A model generated the notes under the pieces. The model saw nothing but the letters and a program-made list of their open reading frames with translations. It was not told the origin of the DNA and did not search any database. Below, one piece after another: positions 16,013 to 24,680 of a DNA stretch of 36,444 nt; positions within the stretch are counted from its first letter, which is position 1; each line of letters begins with the position of its first letter. This DNA comes from Halorussus litoreus (GTDB lineage Archaea; Halobacteriota; Halobacteria; Halobacteriales; Haladaptataceae): the NCBI RefSeq assembly GCF_003382685.1, contig NZ_QLVG01000057.1, positions 1 to 36,444 on the forward strand, in the 5' to 3' direction. The position numbers and the translations under genes were made by a program.

Positions 16013-16480
16013 TTACTGGTCCTCGTCGTTCCCCTCACCCTGCATCTGCTGCATCTGCTGTTGCATCTGCTGTTGCTGGAGCTGCTGGGCCTTCTGCTCC
16101 AGTTCGTCGCTCTCGGCTTCCACGTCGCTCACTTCGTCTTCGAGGTCCGAGATGCGCTCGTCGATGGTGTCCTGCTTGTTCTCCAGCGTCTCGACCGCGT
16201 CGTCCTCCTCGCGCTCGGCCGCGTAGCCGCCGCCGAGTTCCACGACGACCTCGTCGAGGTCCTGGACCTCCGCGTGGACGTGCGCGCCGCCGCCGAGGGG
16301 GACCTGCACGGTCGAGCCGGTGTCGAGCGCGTCGAGCGTCCGGATGGCCTCGTCGATCTCGGTCTTCTCCTCGCGGAGCTCTTCGATCTCGGCTTCGAGC
16401 TCCTCTTTGGCCTCTTCGAGCTCCTGTAGCTGCTGGGACAGCTCCTGTAGTTCGGGGTTACCGCCACCACCGCCCATCAT
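16013..16480 (-). CDS. pfdA: Prefoldin subunit alpha
   Basis: A 155-residue archaeal prefoldin alpha subunit (GimC), part of the hexameric chaperone that holds unfolded proteins. It shows two coiled coils (about 10-50 and 95-140) joined by the beta-hairpin segment TGSTVQVPLGGGAHVHAEV. The N-terminal GGGGG and the C-terminal Gln/Met-rich stretch (QQQQMQQQMQQMQ) are extra low-complexity additions. Its ATG overlaps the eL20 stop (ATGA), showing translational coupling. Two adjacent ATGs (16475-16477 and 16478-16480) could start it; the first is shown. This is standard operon order in archaea. Confidence 0.93.
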   Translation of the reverse strand: MMGGGGGNPELQELSQQLQELEEAKEELEAEIEELREEKTEIDEAIRTLDALDTGSTVQVPLGGGAHVHAEVQDLDEVVVELGGGYAAEREEDDAVETLENKQDTIDERISDLEDEVSDVEAESDELEQKAQQLQQQQMQQQMQQMQGEGNDEDQ

Positions 16481-16653
16481 TGTGCTTCGACCTCCTCGAC
16501 ATCGACCTGGGTCCGCTTCAGGCCGTACCGGCCGCCGAAGTTGGCGTAGGCGTGTTCGCGCGCCACGTTCTCGTTCTCTGCTTCGAGTTCCGTCTCGAAC
16601 TCCTGCCAGCCGTCTCGCGCCTGAAACTGGCCACGTACAGTAAACTCACTCAT
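16477..16653 (-). CDS. rpl18a: Large-subunit ribosomal protein eL20 (L18a/LX)
   Basis: A 58-residue ribosomal protein LX/L18Ae of the large subunit, a compact beta/alpha domain. MSEFTVRGQF, the middle FETELEAENENVAREHAYANFGGRYGLKRTQV and the acidic end are family features. The ATG at 16653 is chosen over two codons further upstream (TTG-GTC). An 88-bp spacer after the aIF6 stop contains a short dyad GGAAGA-A-TCTTCC at 16677-16689, which may be a promoter or attenuation element for this part of the operon. The stop overlaps pfdA. Confidence 0.9.
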   Translation of the reverse strand: MSEFTVRGQFQARDGWQEFETELEAENENVAREHAYANFGGRYGLKRTQVDVEEVEAQ

Positions 16654-16741
16654 GACCAAATCTGGGACGTGCGCAGGGAAGAATCTTCCTACTCGGGGAC
16701 GACAGCGAGCGGTCCGAGTCCGGTACCGCGAACGGATAGCG

Positions 16742-17407
16742 TCACTCGATGTAGCCGAGCGCCTGATCGATCCGACCGAGCTCCGGCCCGGTCGTCTCCT
16801 GTCCGACGACGTAGCCGTACTCGGTGGCCAGCAGGCCCGATCCGACCAGCGGCGCGCCGTAGTTGACGGTGCCGATGTCGGCGGGCACGCCCAGCACGTC
16901 TTCGAGCCGGTCGAGCTGGTCGTCGGTCGCCTTCGGGTGACAGAGCACGCCGTCGTTCGTGGCGACCGCGGCGGTGCCGACCGTGCGAACGTCGGCGAGT
17001 TCGCCGCGCTCGACGGGCACGTCGAGCGCGCGCTCGACCGCCTGCACGGCGTCGCGGGGCAGGTCGGGGTGGACGTACGCGCCGCTGTCGTTAGCGAGGA
17101 CGACGTTCCCGGCGGCGTTGATCTTGCCGGGGAGTTCGGTCACGGTCGCGCCCGTGGCGTCGGCGATGCGGTCGCGCTCGCGGTCGGTGACCCGGTTGCT
17201 GACCAGCAGGCCGTTCTCGTTGTCGACCGCGAGCGCGCCGACGGTCGAGGAGCCCCCGACCGTGGTCTCGACGGGATCGACGCCGAGTTCGTCGCTCACG
17301 TCGGCAACGATGTCGTCGTCGAGGTCCGGCCGGACCAGCAGGTACTCGTCGGTGGCGCGAGCGAACACACCGACGTACGACGAGCCGAGAAAGGCGGCGC
17401 GGAGCAA
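16742..17407 (-). CDS. tif6: Translation initiation factor aIF6
   Basis: A 221-residue aIF6 (eIF6), a pentein-fold anti-association factor that binds the large ribosomal subunit and blocks joining to the small subunit. The pseudo-fivefold repeat shows in recurring segments such as [45 protein letters not shown] and [19 protein letters not shown]. Length is normal. The first codon is TTG (17405-17407), 4 bp after the eL31 stop, and no ATG or GTG in this frame is available upstream of the conserved LRAAF start. The TTG start may be weak and coupled to eL31 translation. Confidence 0.93.
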   Translation of the reverse strand: MLRAAFLGSSYVGVFARATDEYLLVRPDLDDDIVADVSDELGVDPVETTVGGSSTVGALAVDNENGLLVSNRVTDRERDRIADATGATVTELPGKINAAGNVVLANDSGAYVHPDLPRDAVQAVERALDVPVERGELADVRTVGTAAVATNDGVLCHPKATDDQLDRLEDVLGVPADIGTVNYGAPLVGSGLLATEYGYVVGQETTGPELGRIDQALGYIE

Positions 17408-17411
17408 AGCT

Positions 17412-17690
17412 CTACTCTGCGTGTTCCGCTTCGACGATGGTCTCGCCCTCTTCCTCGAAGCGGGCGGCGCGGACGCGAAGCTTGCTCGGGGGCTTCTTGC
17501 GGCCCTGCGACCAGACCTCCTCGTTGATCGAGGGGTCGAGGCGGACCTCGCTCTCGTCGACCTTGAAGTGCTTGGCGAGGTGCCCGCGGACCAGCGTCAT
17601 CGCCTTGTCGGCGCGCTCGTGCTTCGGCGCTGCTCTGACGTCCCGGAGCGGTACGGTGACGACCCGCTCCTCGAAGTCGTTGGCGCTCAT
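17412..17690 (-). CDS. rpl31e: Large-subunit ribosomal protein eL31
   Basis: A 92-residue ribosomal protein at the polypeptide exit tunnel region. Visible are [23 protein letters not shown], the [18 protein letters not shown] motif and the C-terminal [14 protein letters not shown]. Its ATG overlaps the stop of eL39 by one base (TAATG), the next gene upstream in the operon, and it is followed by aIF6 4 bp away. The gene order eL39-eL31-aIF6-eL20 is standard for archaea. Confidence 0.97.
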   Translation of the reverse strand: MSANDFEERVVTVPLRDVRAAPKHERADKAMTLVRGHLAKHFKVDESEVRLDPSINEEVWSQGRKKPPSKLRVRAARFEEEGETIVEAEHAE

Positions 17691-17842
17691 TATTCGTCGG
17701 TGTCCTGTCGCCGCCAGTTACGGCGCTTGGGGTTCTGCATCACGTCGCGGTCGGTCTTCATGATGACCCACGCGGGGACGCGGCTGTTCTGGCGGTCGAG
17801 CTTGGACAGGCGCTTTTTCTTCGATTTGGACTTCTTACTCAT
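17690..17842 (-). CDS. rpl39e: Large-subunit ribosomal protein eL39
   Basis: A 50-residue basic ribosomal protein. The translation begins [19 protein letters not shown] and continues with [25 protein letters not shown], the eL39 signature that lines the exit tunnel. It is the first gene of the operon. The TATA-like element at 17868-17875 lies about 28 nt upstream, so it is leaderless. Its stop codon TAA overlaps the ATG of eL31 (TAATG). Confidence 0.96.
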   Translation of the reverse strand: MSKKSKSKKKRLSKLDRQNSRVPAWVIMKTDRDVMQNPKRRNWRRQDTDE

Positions 17843-17867
17843 GGTACCACGTTGTTCCCCGCCGTCG

Positions 17868-17875
17868 CTTAAAAT
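17868..17875 (-). promoter_or_regulatory. TATA box of the eL39-eL31-aIF6 operon
   Basis: The minus strand reads ATTTTAAG about 28 nt from the eL39 ATG. Confidence 0.55.
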
Positions 17876-17939
17876 CGTGTTGCTTTGGCCCTCCGGCGGT
17901 CGATGGGGGTTCGCGCTACAGTTCGAACGGTTCGCCGCC

Positions 17940-18494
17940 TCACAGCTCGAACGATTCGACGGTCGAGTAGTCGGGACCCGCCTCTGTCAGGACGCTCTCG
18001 GTCAGTCGGACCTCGGTCACCTCGGCCGTGCCGACGGTCGGGTCCCGCTCCTCGACGGTGTCCTGCACCAGCTCCTTGCCGCCCGCGTGGTCCATACGCG
18101 CGAGGGTGACGTGCGGGGTGAACTCGTGCTCCTCGGAATCGAAGCCGAGCCGAGTCACCTCGCGCTCGATGGCCTCGTGGAGGCTGGTCAGCTCCTCGCC
18201 GCCGTCGCTCACGCCGAGCCAGAGCACCTTGATGTAGCTGATGTCGGGGAAGACGCCCAGCCCCTCGAAAGTGGCCTCGAAGGGCTCGACCCCAGCGTCG
18301 GAAACCGCCCGCCGGACAGCGTTCTTCACCCGGGGGAGCTCGCCCTGGTTCACGTCGCCGAGGAACTTGAGCGTGACGTGGGCTTGCTCTGGGTCGGTGA
18401 AGTCGAGCCCCGGCGCGTCCGCGAAGTGGTCCTGGACCTGCTCGATTTGGGCCGCGAACTCGTCGGGGAGATCGACGCTGACGAAGAGTCTCAT
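17940..18494 (-). CDS. thpR: RNA 2',3'-cyclic phosphodiesterase ThpR (2'-5' RNA ligase family)
   Basis: A 184-residue 2H phosphoesterase. The two catalytic H-x-T-x motifs are clear: HVTLKF at about 39-44 and HVTLARM at about 148-154. Family members open 2',3'-cyclic phosphates and join or cut 2'-5' linkages in RNA, with a proposed part in tRNA processing. The start [10 protein letters not shown] is characteristic. It is divergent from the TPR-protein gene and separated from the eL39 operon by about 98 bp (same strand), with no overlap. The reaction on a native archaeal substrate is not determined. Confidence 0.93.
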   Translation of the reverse strand: MRLFVSVDLPDEFAAQIEQVQDHFADAPGLDFTDPEQAHVTLKFLGDVNQGELPRVKNAVRRAVSDAGVEPFEATFEGLGVFPDISYIKVLWLGVSDGGEELTSLHEAIEREVTRLGFDSEEHEFTPHVTLARMDHAGGKELVQDTVEERDPTVGTAEVTEVRLTESVLTEAGPDYSTVESFEL

Positions 18495-18639
18495 TCGTTC
18501 GGGGATTTGGTCGCACGCGGGCTTGAAGGTGGGTGGTCGGCCGAGCAGGCAGAGTTGGAGGCGTCGCCGAAAAATCGGCTCCGCTCTCGAACCGCTATGA
18601 CGTAGCCCTTAACACCGCTGAATCCCAATCACGTGCTAC

Positions 18640-19455
18640 ATGACCGACCCGCAGGACGACGACCACGAGTTCTCCGAGGGCGAGGGCTTCGGCGACCCGT
18701 ACGAGGAGTTCGACCTCGACCCGCCGGAACTCGACGTGGACCCCGAGAAGGTCGACCCGGTGGACTCCCGAGTCGTCACCGACCTGCTCGACGACCAGCA
18801 GTTGTCCGACGACGAGGTGGACGTCGAGCAGTTGATCGACGTGGGGCTGAACTACATGGCTATCAACCGATACGAACAGGCTGCCGACACGTTCGAGCGC
18901 GCGGCCCGGTACGCCGCCGACGGGAGCGACCTCGAACAGGAGGCGTGGACCAACAAGGGCGCGGCCCACGCCGAACTCGACGAGTGGGACGCCGCCATCG
19001 GCGCGTACCGCGAGGCCATCAACGTCGACGAGATCGGTGAAGCCCGGAGCGAGTCGAGCGCGAGCGACGAGCGCGCGCAGGCCAGCGAGCACGCCGCGAC
19101 CGCCCACACGAATCTGGCGTACGCGCTCTGGGAGTCCGGCCGGAGCGAGCAGGCGCTCGAACACGCCGAGCGCGCGGTCGAGATCGACGAGCGGTTCGCC
19201 GAGGCGTGGTTCAACCGGGGGTTCTTCCTACTCGAACGCGGCCTCGCCGAGGACGCGCTGAACAGCCTCGAGAACGCTATCCGGCTCGGGATGCGCAACT
19301 CGCAGGTGCTCGACGAGAAGGCCCGCGCGCTCGAGGAACTCGGCGAGTACGACGAGGCCGAGGAGGTCGCCGAGGAGGCCGAAGAGCTCCGCCAAGAGGC
19401 CGAGGAGGAACTCATCCAGCGCGAGCAGGAGACCCGCGAGCGAGAGGGCAGATGA
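18640..19455 (+). CDS. Tetratricopeptide repeat protein
   Basis: A 271-residue acidic protein. After an acidic region (about 1-55), it has TPR-like helix pairs: VGLNYMAINRYEQAADTFERAARYA (68-92), EAWTNKGAAHAELDEWDAAIGAYREAI (101-127), HTNLAYALWESGRSEQALEHAERAVEI (152-178), AEAWFNRGFFLLERGLAEDALNSLENAIRL (about 183-212) and a last one ending in a Glu-rich helix. TPRs usually mediate protein-protein contact; the partner is unknown. A TATA-like CTTAACA lies about 30 nt before the ATG. The stop TGA overlaps the first of a chain of ATG codons that lead to the DUF424 gene. Confidence 0.85.
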   Translation: MTDPQDDDHEFSEGEGFGDPYEEFDLDPPELDVDPEKVDPVDSRVVTDLLDDQQLSDDEVDVEQLIDVGLNYMAINRYEQAADTFERAARYAADGSDLEQEAWTNKGAAHAELDEWDAAIGAYREAINVDEIGEARSESSASDERAQASEHAATAHTNLAYALWESGRSEQALEHAERAVEIDERFAEAWFNRGFFLLERGLAEDALNSLENAIRLGMRNSQVLDEKARALEELGEYDEAEEVAEEAEELRQEAEEELIQREQETREREGR

Positions 19456-19500
19456 CCCGCGAGGAGCGCGACCGATGACCCGCAAGGAGCGCGACCGATG
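19452..19500 (+). repeat. 23-bp tandem repeat of an ATGA start/stop junction
   Basis: ATG codons stand at 19452, 19475 and 19498, exactly 23 bp apart. The first two units are nearly identical (one G/A difference, GAGGAG versus AAGGAG) and the third begins ATGATACTC. Each ATG of the first two reads eight codons (MTREERDR and MTRKERDR) and ends at TGA in the next ATGA. The first ATGA overlaps the stop of the TPR gene; the last is the start of the DUF424 gene. Confidence 0.9.
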
Positions 19501-19788
19501 ATACTCACCGAGCGCGACACCGACGAGGGGCTGCTCGTGGCGGTCTGTGACGACGACGTACTCGGCGAGACGTTCGAGGACGACGGCGTCTCGCTCACCG
19601 TGACCGAGGAGTTCTACGGCGGCGAGTCGGTCGACGAGGAGACCGTCGTGGCCAGTCTGGCCCGCGCGTCGGTCGCCAACATCGTCGGCACCGAGGCGGT
19701 CGAACTCGCCATCGAGGAGGGGTTCGTCGACGAGGAGTGCGTCCTCGACGTGGCGTCGACCCGTCACGCGCAGTACCTCCGGATGTGA
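19498..19788 (+). CDS. DUF424 family protein
   Basis: A 96-residue archaeal protein of the DUF424 family (function unknown). MILTERDTDEGLLVAVCDDDVLGETF, FYGGESVDEETVVASLARASVANIVGTEAVELAIEEGF and the VLDVASTRHAQYLRM end are family traits. It is soluble and small, perhaps part of a translation or RNA factor, but no catalytic motif is visible. The start at 19498 is reached by the ATGA relay described at 19452-19500, so translation is probably coupled to the TPR protein. Confidence 0.82.
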   Translation: MILTERDTDEGLLVAVCDDDVLGETFEDDGVSLTVTEEFYGGESVDEETVVASLARASVANIVGTEAVELAIEEGFVDEECVLDVASTRHAQYLRM

Positions 19789-19912
19789 GTTCAGCCGGCC
19801 CCGCCGGGACTGTGAGTTCGGTCCGTTCCGTCGGAACCGTCGGTCCCGAGAGGAGTTGTGGACCCGGGACGCGGATGGTATTTTGCTGCCACGGGAGAAC
19901 TCCCCCGGACTG

Positions 19913-21700
19913 TCACGGTGGCGAGTACCGCTCGAATCGACTGACGGCGTTCCGGTAGAGCAGAACCGAGACGAGGACGCCGCCGAGCAGTACTGCCCCG
20001 CCACCCACGACTCGCAACTGGTCGAGACCGATTCCCTGCACGCTCTCGCCGACGCCACGGAACGCCTCGGCGACCCCGACCAGCGCCCCACCGTTCGAGC
20101 CAACGAGTAGTTCCAACAGTATCGCGGGAACGAATCCGAACAGTCCGGCGAGGACCGCGCGCGCACCGCCTGGGGCGACGACGAGTGCGGCCAGCAACGC
20201 CCCTGGCAGGACAGTCAGTGCGGCGTGGACCGCGACCGCGAGGAGTCGCGGTGGAAGTACGTTCCGACTCTGGCCCACGCTGATGGCGCTGAACCGCGGC
20301 AGCGCCATCCCGATGGCGGGCGTGATCGCGACCGCGACGCACGTCAGGTACGCGCCGAGACCGACCAGTCCCGCTACCTCGGCGGGCGGGTACAGAGAGA
20401 GTCCCCCGACGACACCGGTTACGACCGCGACCACTGGTGTCCCGAAGAGCAGGCCGGGAACCATCAGCCCGCGGACGTACTGCGTTCCCGAGACGGCCGT
20501 GAGCGTCACGGGCAGTACTGCACCCTCGTCTCCGAGTGGGTTGAGAGCGAACAGCGACCCGGCGAGCCACGGCAGCACGACGGCACTGACGGGCGCGAGA
20601 AGCGCGAACGGCGCGCCGGACTGAAGCCCGGTGCTGACGAGCGGGCTTCCGACTGCGAACACGGGTATCAGGAGGAACGTCAATCGGTTCGGATCCCGCC
20701 GCGTCCGCAGGATCACCCACTCCGCGACGCGTCGGGCCGGCGCCGGAACGAACCCGGGCACGGCCAGCGGCTTCACTGCGGCAGCGAGCGCGTCGTTCCG
20801 AATTCGTGTCGGGTAATCCTCGCTCTCGGACTGGCCTCCCACCTGTCCTACACGGTCTCGGACTGCACCTCCCGACTCGACGCTCACGGGGTCCGTAAAC
20901 CAGAGCGCGACGGTCTCGCGTTCGACGAGAGCACCGCCAGCGAGCAGGAGCACGCCACTCACGACGAGGACGCCGACTGCCCGCAGCGACGACGCCATCA
21001 GCCCCGTTCCGAGAGTCCCGAGATCGGCGAACCATCCGACCGGGAGCCACGCGAGCGACGTCTGACTCACCCCGCCGATTTCGGGGAAGAAGAAGAGGAA
21101 GTACCCACCCATCACGAGGAGCGAGGCGAGCGAGCCCAGCACCGTCTTGTGCCGAGCGACGAACCGGGAGGTCGCGACGACCCACGCCACCGCGTAGCCC
21201 AACCCCGACCCCGCGACGACTGCTGTCGCCGTGAAGAGCACCGCAGCCGCCGGAATCAGGACGAGACTGGCGAGCGAACCGAAGAGGAAGACGCCGACCC
21301 CCGTCAGGACGAGGACCGGCAGACCCACGTAGGCGAGGACGCGCAGTATCTCCGCGAGAAGCAGTCCGCCGGCGGTCGTCCGCGCCGAGACGGTCGTCAA
21401 CACGAGCGGTTCGGCCTCGATGCGCGTTCGCGCCGAGACGACGCGCTGGCCGACGAGGAACACCGCGAACAGCCAGAAGAGCGCGACCGTTCCTCGGATC
21501 TGGCTTACCGGGAGCGATTCGACGCCGCGTATCGCGTCGGCGAACACGACGGCGAAGGCGGTCACCATCAGCGACGGGATCGCTACGCCGAGCGCCGTGA
21601 GTCCGAATCGGGCTTTGTCCCGCCAGATCGCTCGCACGGACCGTCGGAACTCGAAGACGCCGATGCTGAGAGCGTGGCGCGCCCACCCCGGTTCAGCCAT
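19913..21700 (-). CDS. ABC transporter permease with two membrane halves
   Basis: A 595-residue integral membrane protein. Two hydrophobic halves, about 35-265 and 355-590, each of about six helices, are joined by a polar loop at about 270-345 (GQSESEDYPTRIRND), so it looks like a fused ABC-2-type permease. The N-terminal RHALSIGVFEFRRSVRAIWRDKARF is the cytoplasmic elbow region. It overlaps the ATP-binding gene by 8 bp (21693-21700), which shows coupled translation. Export of an unknown compound is likely. The coding DNA is somewhat less GC-biased than the surrounding genes. Confidence 0.85.
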   Translation of the reverse strand: MAEPGWARHALSIGVFEFRRSVRAIWRDKARFGLTALGVAIPSLMVTAFAVVFADAIRGVESLPVSQIRGTVALFWLFAVFLVGQRVVSARTRIEAEPLVLTTVSARTTAGGLLLAEILRVLAYVGLPVLVLTGVGVFLFGSLASLVLIPAAAVLFTATAVVAGSGLGYAVAWVVATSRFVARHKTVLGSLASLLVMGGYFLFFFPEIGGVSQTSLAWLPVGWFADLGTLGTGLMASSLRAVGVLVVSGVLLLAGGALVERETVALWFTDPVSVESGGAVRDRVGQVGGQSESEDYPTRIRNDALAAAVKPLAVPGFVPAPARRVAEWVILRTRRDPNRLTFLLIPVFAVGSPLVSTGLQSGAPFALLAPVSAVVLPWLAGSLFALNPLGDEGAVLPVTLTAVSGTQYVRGLMVPGLLFGTPVVAVVTGVVGGLSLYPPAEVAGLVGLGAYLTCVAVAITPAIGMALPRFSAISVGQSRNVLPPRLLAVAVHAALTVLPGALLAALVVAPGGARAVLAGLFGFVPAILLELLVGSNGGALVGVAEAFRGVGESVQGIGLDQLRVVGGGAVLLGGVLVSVLLYRNAVSRFERYSPP

Positions 21701-22454
21701 CGCTCGCCTCCGCGTCTGGCGCGGACTCCGTCCCCGTCAACTCGAGGAACACGTCTTCGAGGGTCTGGGTCTCGCCCGTTTCGGCGCGTTGCGTGAGGAC
21801 GTGAGGGGCGTCCTCGGCGACGAGACGACCCTCGTAGAGGATACCGACCGCGTCAGCAACCTCCTCGACGACGGGGAGGATGTGCGTCGAGAGTAGCACG
21901 GTCGTCCCCGCGTCGGCGAGGTCGAGGATCATCTCCCGGATCGTCCGGGCCGCTCGCGGGTCGAGGCCGGACGTGGGTTCGTCGAGGAAGACGACGTCGG
22001 GCTCGTGCAGGACGGCCTGAACGTAGGCGACCTTCTGGCGCATCCCCTTCGAGTAGTCGGCGATCCGCGTCCCGGCGTCCTCCGTGAGGCCGAGGTCGTC
22101 GAGGAGCGCGTCGATCCGCGCCCGCGTGGGTTCGGCCGGCAGGTCGCGCAGGCCCGCGACGTACTCGAGCTGTTCGTAGGCGGTCGCCTGTTCGTACAGC
22201 GGCGGTTCCTCGGGGAGGTAGCCGATGTGTGGACGGAGGGCGTCGCGATCCGTGATGGCGACGCCAGCCACGGAACCGGTTCCGCTGGTGGGACGAGTGA
22301 GCCCGGTGAGCATTCGCATCGTCGTCGTCTTCCCCGCACCGTTCGGGCCGAGGAACCCGTAGACGACCCCCTCGGAGATAGAGAGGTCCAGACCGTCCAC
22401 TGCGAGCGTCTCACCGTACCGTTTCGTCAGTCCGGTTGTATCTATTGCGGTCAT
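21693..22454 (-). CDS. ABC transporter ATP-binding protein
   Basis: A 253-residue nucleotide-binding subunit. Walker A GPNGAGKTTT, Q-loop YLPEEPPLYE, signature YSKGMRQKVA, Walker B VVFLDEPTSGLDP and the switch His in LSTHIL are all present in order. It is closest to ABC-2 export ATPases with a C-terminal extension after the fold. It energises the downstream permease, with which it overlaps by 8 bp. The ATG at 22454 follows an AT-rich region (TATCTATAATAAC on the minus strand, about 12-20 nt away) that is too close for a canonical TATA-to-leaderless spacing, so the true promoter may be further upstream. Confidence 0.95.
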   Translation of the reverse strand: MTAIDTTGLTKRYGETLAVDGLDLSISEGVVYGFLGPNGAGKTTTMRMLTGLTRPTSGTGSVAGVAITDRDALRPHIGYLPEEPPLYEQATAYEQLEYVAGLRDLPAEPTRARIDALLDDLGLTEDAGTRIADYSKGMRQKVAYVQAVLHEPDVVFLDEPTSGLDPRAARTIREMILDLADAGTTVLLSTHILPVVEEVADAVGILYEGRLVAEDAPHVLTQRAETGETQTLEDVFLELTGTESAPDAEASDG

Positions 22455-22719
22455 CCCCAGTTATTATAGATATCTGATGAATCTAACGCCCCTTTAGTAT
22501 TTCGATCAAAAGGAGGAGTTCCGTCGTCCGGTTTCAGGGTGCCGGTGTGTTTCTCACGGCAGGGACGGTACTCCCGGTGGGCGGTCGAGTCGGCGGGACC
22601 GGTCAGTCGTCGTTGCGGGCGGTTACCGTCGTCCGCCGTCGCGCAACGAAATCGGTTCCAGTTACGGCTCTCCGCCGCGACCGAAGGAATGTTCTTTCTC
22701 GAAACCGTATCTCTACGCA

Positions 22720-23964
22720 ATGGGACTTCAGCAATCCGACGCTCTCGACGTCGAGCGGGTACGCGAGGACTTCCCCATCCTCCAGCGGGAGTTCGACGGC
22801 GAGCGGCTCGTCTACCTCGACAACGGCGCGACGACCCAGACGCCCGACCCGGTCGTCGACGCTATCGCGGACTACTACCGGACGTCGAATGCGAACGTCC
22901 ACCGCGGCATCCACCAGTTGAGTCAGGAAGCCTCCATCGCCTACGAGGAGGCCCACGACACGGTGGCGGAGTTCGTCGGCGCGGACGGCCGCGAGGAGAT
23001 GGTGTTCACCAAGAACACCACCGAGGCAGAGAATCTGGTGGCGTACGCGTGGGGACTGCGCGAACTCGGGCCGGGCGACGAGATCGTCCTGAGCCAGATG
23101 GAACACCACGCCTCGCTGGTGACGTGGCAGCAGATCGGCGAGCGGACCGGCGCGGACGTGAAGTACATCCCGGTCACCGACGAGGGGTACCTCGACATGG
23201 ACGCCGCGGCGGAGCTGATCACCGACGACACCGAGATGGTCAGCGTGCTCCACGTCTCGAACACGCTCGGGACCGTCAACCCGGTCGCCGACCTCGCGGA
23301 CCTCGCTCACGACCACGACGCCTACATCTTCGTGGACGGCGCGCAGGCGGTCCCGAACCAGCCGGTGGACGTGAAGGAGATCGACGCCGACTTCTACGCC
23401 TTCTCGGGCCACAAGATGCTCGGGCCGACCGGCATCGGCGGCCTCTACGGCAAGGCCGACCTCCTCGACGAGATGGAGCCGTTCCAGTACGGCGGCGGCA
23501 TGATCCGGAAGGTCACCTTCGAGGAGACCACGTGGCACGACGTGCCGTGGAAGTTCGAGGCCGGGACGCCCGTCATCGCGCAGGGCGTCGGCCTCGCCGC
23601 GGCGGTCGAGTACCTCGAAGATCTGGGCATGGAGAATATTCGCCGCCACGAGGAGCGTCTCGCGGGCTACGCGCTCGACCGGATGAGCGAGTTCGACGAC
23701 ATCGAGATCTACGGTCCGACGAGGGCCGAGGACCGCGGCGGCCTCGTCTCGTTCAACCTCGACGAGGTCCACGCTCACGACCTCACGTCCATCCTGAACG
23801 ACCATGCGGTCGCCATCCGCGCGGGCGACCACTGCACCCAGCCGCTCCACGACGAACTCGGCGTGGCGGCGTCCGCGCGGGCGTCGTTCTACGTGTACAA
23901 CACGACCGACGAGATCGACGCGCTGCTGGAGGGCGTCGATTCTGCTCGGGAACTGTTCGCGTAA
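22720..23964 (+). CDS. sufS: Cysteine desulfurase SufS
   Basis: A 414-residue PLP enzyme that takes sulfur from L-cysteine (giving alanine) for Fe-S cluster and thio-cofactor assembly. The N-terminal YLDNGATTQTP, the Asp in IFVDGAQAV (D206), the PLP lysine in FSGHKMLGPTG (K232) and the active-site Cys in RAGDHCTQPLH (C372) are all present, so it is complete. The GATTQTP and HCTQP contexts put it in the SufS/CsdA group. SufU, the likely sulfur acceptor, lies 1.2 kb downstream on the same strand. No sufBCD is in the window. Confidence 0.97.
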   Translation: MGLQQSDALDVERVREDFPILQREFDGERLVYLDNGATTQTPDPVVDAIADYYRTSNANVHRGIHQLSQEASIAYEEAHDTVAEFVGADGREEMVFTKNTTEAENLVAYAWGLRELGPGDEIVLSQMEHHASLVTWQQIGERTGADVKYIPVTDEGYLDMDAAAELITDDTEMVSVLHVSNTLGTVNPVADLADLAHDHDAYIFVDGAQAVPNQPVDVKEIDADFYAFSGHKMLGPTGIGGLYGKADLLDEMEPFQYGGGMIRKVTFEETTWHDVPWKFEAGTPVIAQGVGLAAAVEYLEDLGMENIRRHEERLAGYALDRMSEFDDIEIYGPTRAEDRGGLVSFNLDEVHAHDLTSILNDHAVAIRAGDHCTQPLHDELGVAASARASFYVYNTTDEIDALLEGVDSARELFA

Positions 23965-24003
23965 CCCCGACGCTTTTTCCGAACCGTCTTCGTCCCCGGT
24001 AGT

Positions 24004-24648
24004 ATGCGAGACGAGGTCCGCGAGCGCGCCAGCAGCTACTTCGAGGGAACGTCACCCGCCCACGACTGGCATCACGTCCAGCGCGTCGCCCGATTGGCCG
24101 AGACGCTCGTCGAGGAGCGTGAAGCGAGCGATGCAGAAACCCTCGACGAAGACGTCCTGTTCGCGGCGGTCTGGCTCCACGACGTCGGTCGCTCGAAGGA
24201 GGACCGCGGCGAGATCGAGGATCACGCCGAGTGGGGCGCGACCGAGGCGGGTCGAATCCTGTCGGACCTCGGTGCGGACGAGGCGACCGTCGAGGCGGTC
24301 CAGCACTGTGTTCGGGCCCACCGCTACTCGAACGACGTCGAGCCCGAGACGCTGGAGGCAAAACTCCTCTCGGACGCGGACAACCTCGACGCGCTCGGCG
24401 CGGTCGGTATCGCCCGGTGTTTCGCCTACGGTGGCGAGCTCGGGCAACCGTTGCACGACCCCGACCTCCCGCCGGCCGAGGACGACGCGCCGGGCGGCGC
24501 GACCCAGTTCAACCACTTCCACGAGAAGATCCTCTCGCTTCCCGACCGGACGTACACCGACGCGGGCCGGGAGATGGCCGAGGAGCGCCGCGAGTACGTC
24601 GTCTCCTTCCTCGACCGGTTCGAGCGCGAGGTCGCGGGCGAGATGTGA
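24004..24648 (+). CDS. HD-domain metal-dependent phosphohydrolase
   Basis: A 214-residue HD-superfamily protein. The metal-binding pattern shows as HDWHHV (H20, H23, H24), the HD pair in AVWLHDVGR (H59, D60), EDHAEWGA (H74) and the Asp in LLSDADNLDALG (about 126-133). Related archaeal/bacterial HD proteins hydrolyse nucleotides or phosphate monoesters; no further specificity can be read. It begins 39 bp after sufS and may be co-transcribed with it. Soluble, cytoplasmic. Confidence 0.88.
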   Translation: MRDEVRERASSYFEGTSPAHDWHHVQRVARLAETLVEEREASDAETLDEDVLFAAVWLHDVGRSKEDRGEIEDHAEWGATEAGRILSDLGADEATVEAVQHCVRAHRYSNDVEPETLEAKLLSDADNLDALGAVGIARCFAYGGELGQPLHDPDLPPAEDDAPGGATQFNHFHEKILSLPDRTYTDAGREMAEERREYVVSFLDRFEREVAGEM

Positions 24649-24680
24649 TATGCGAGGCGGTTCCGTCACATCGCTCGCAC

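Noticed and set aside
19441-19497. The two eight-codon frames in the ATGA relay as separate genes
   Set aside because: They are too short to be proteins; their interest is as start/stop elements, listed as a repeat.
22466-22478. TATCTATAATAAC near the ABC ATPase start as a TATA box
   Set aside because: It is only about 12-20 nt from the ATG, too close for a transcript beginning upstream of that start codon; kept only as a remark in the gene entry.
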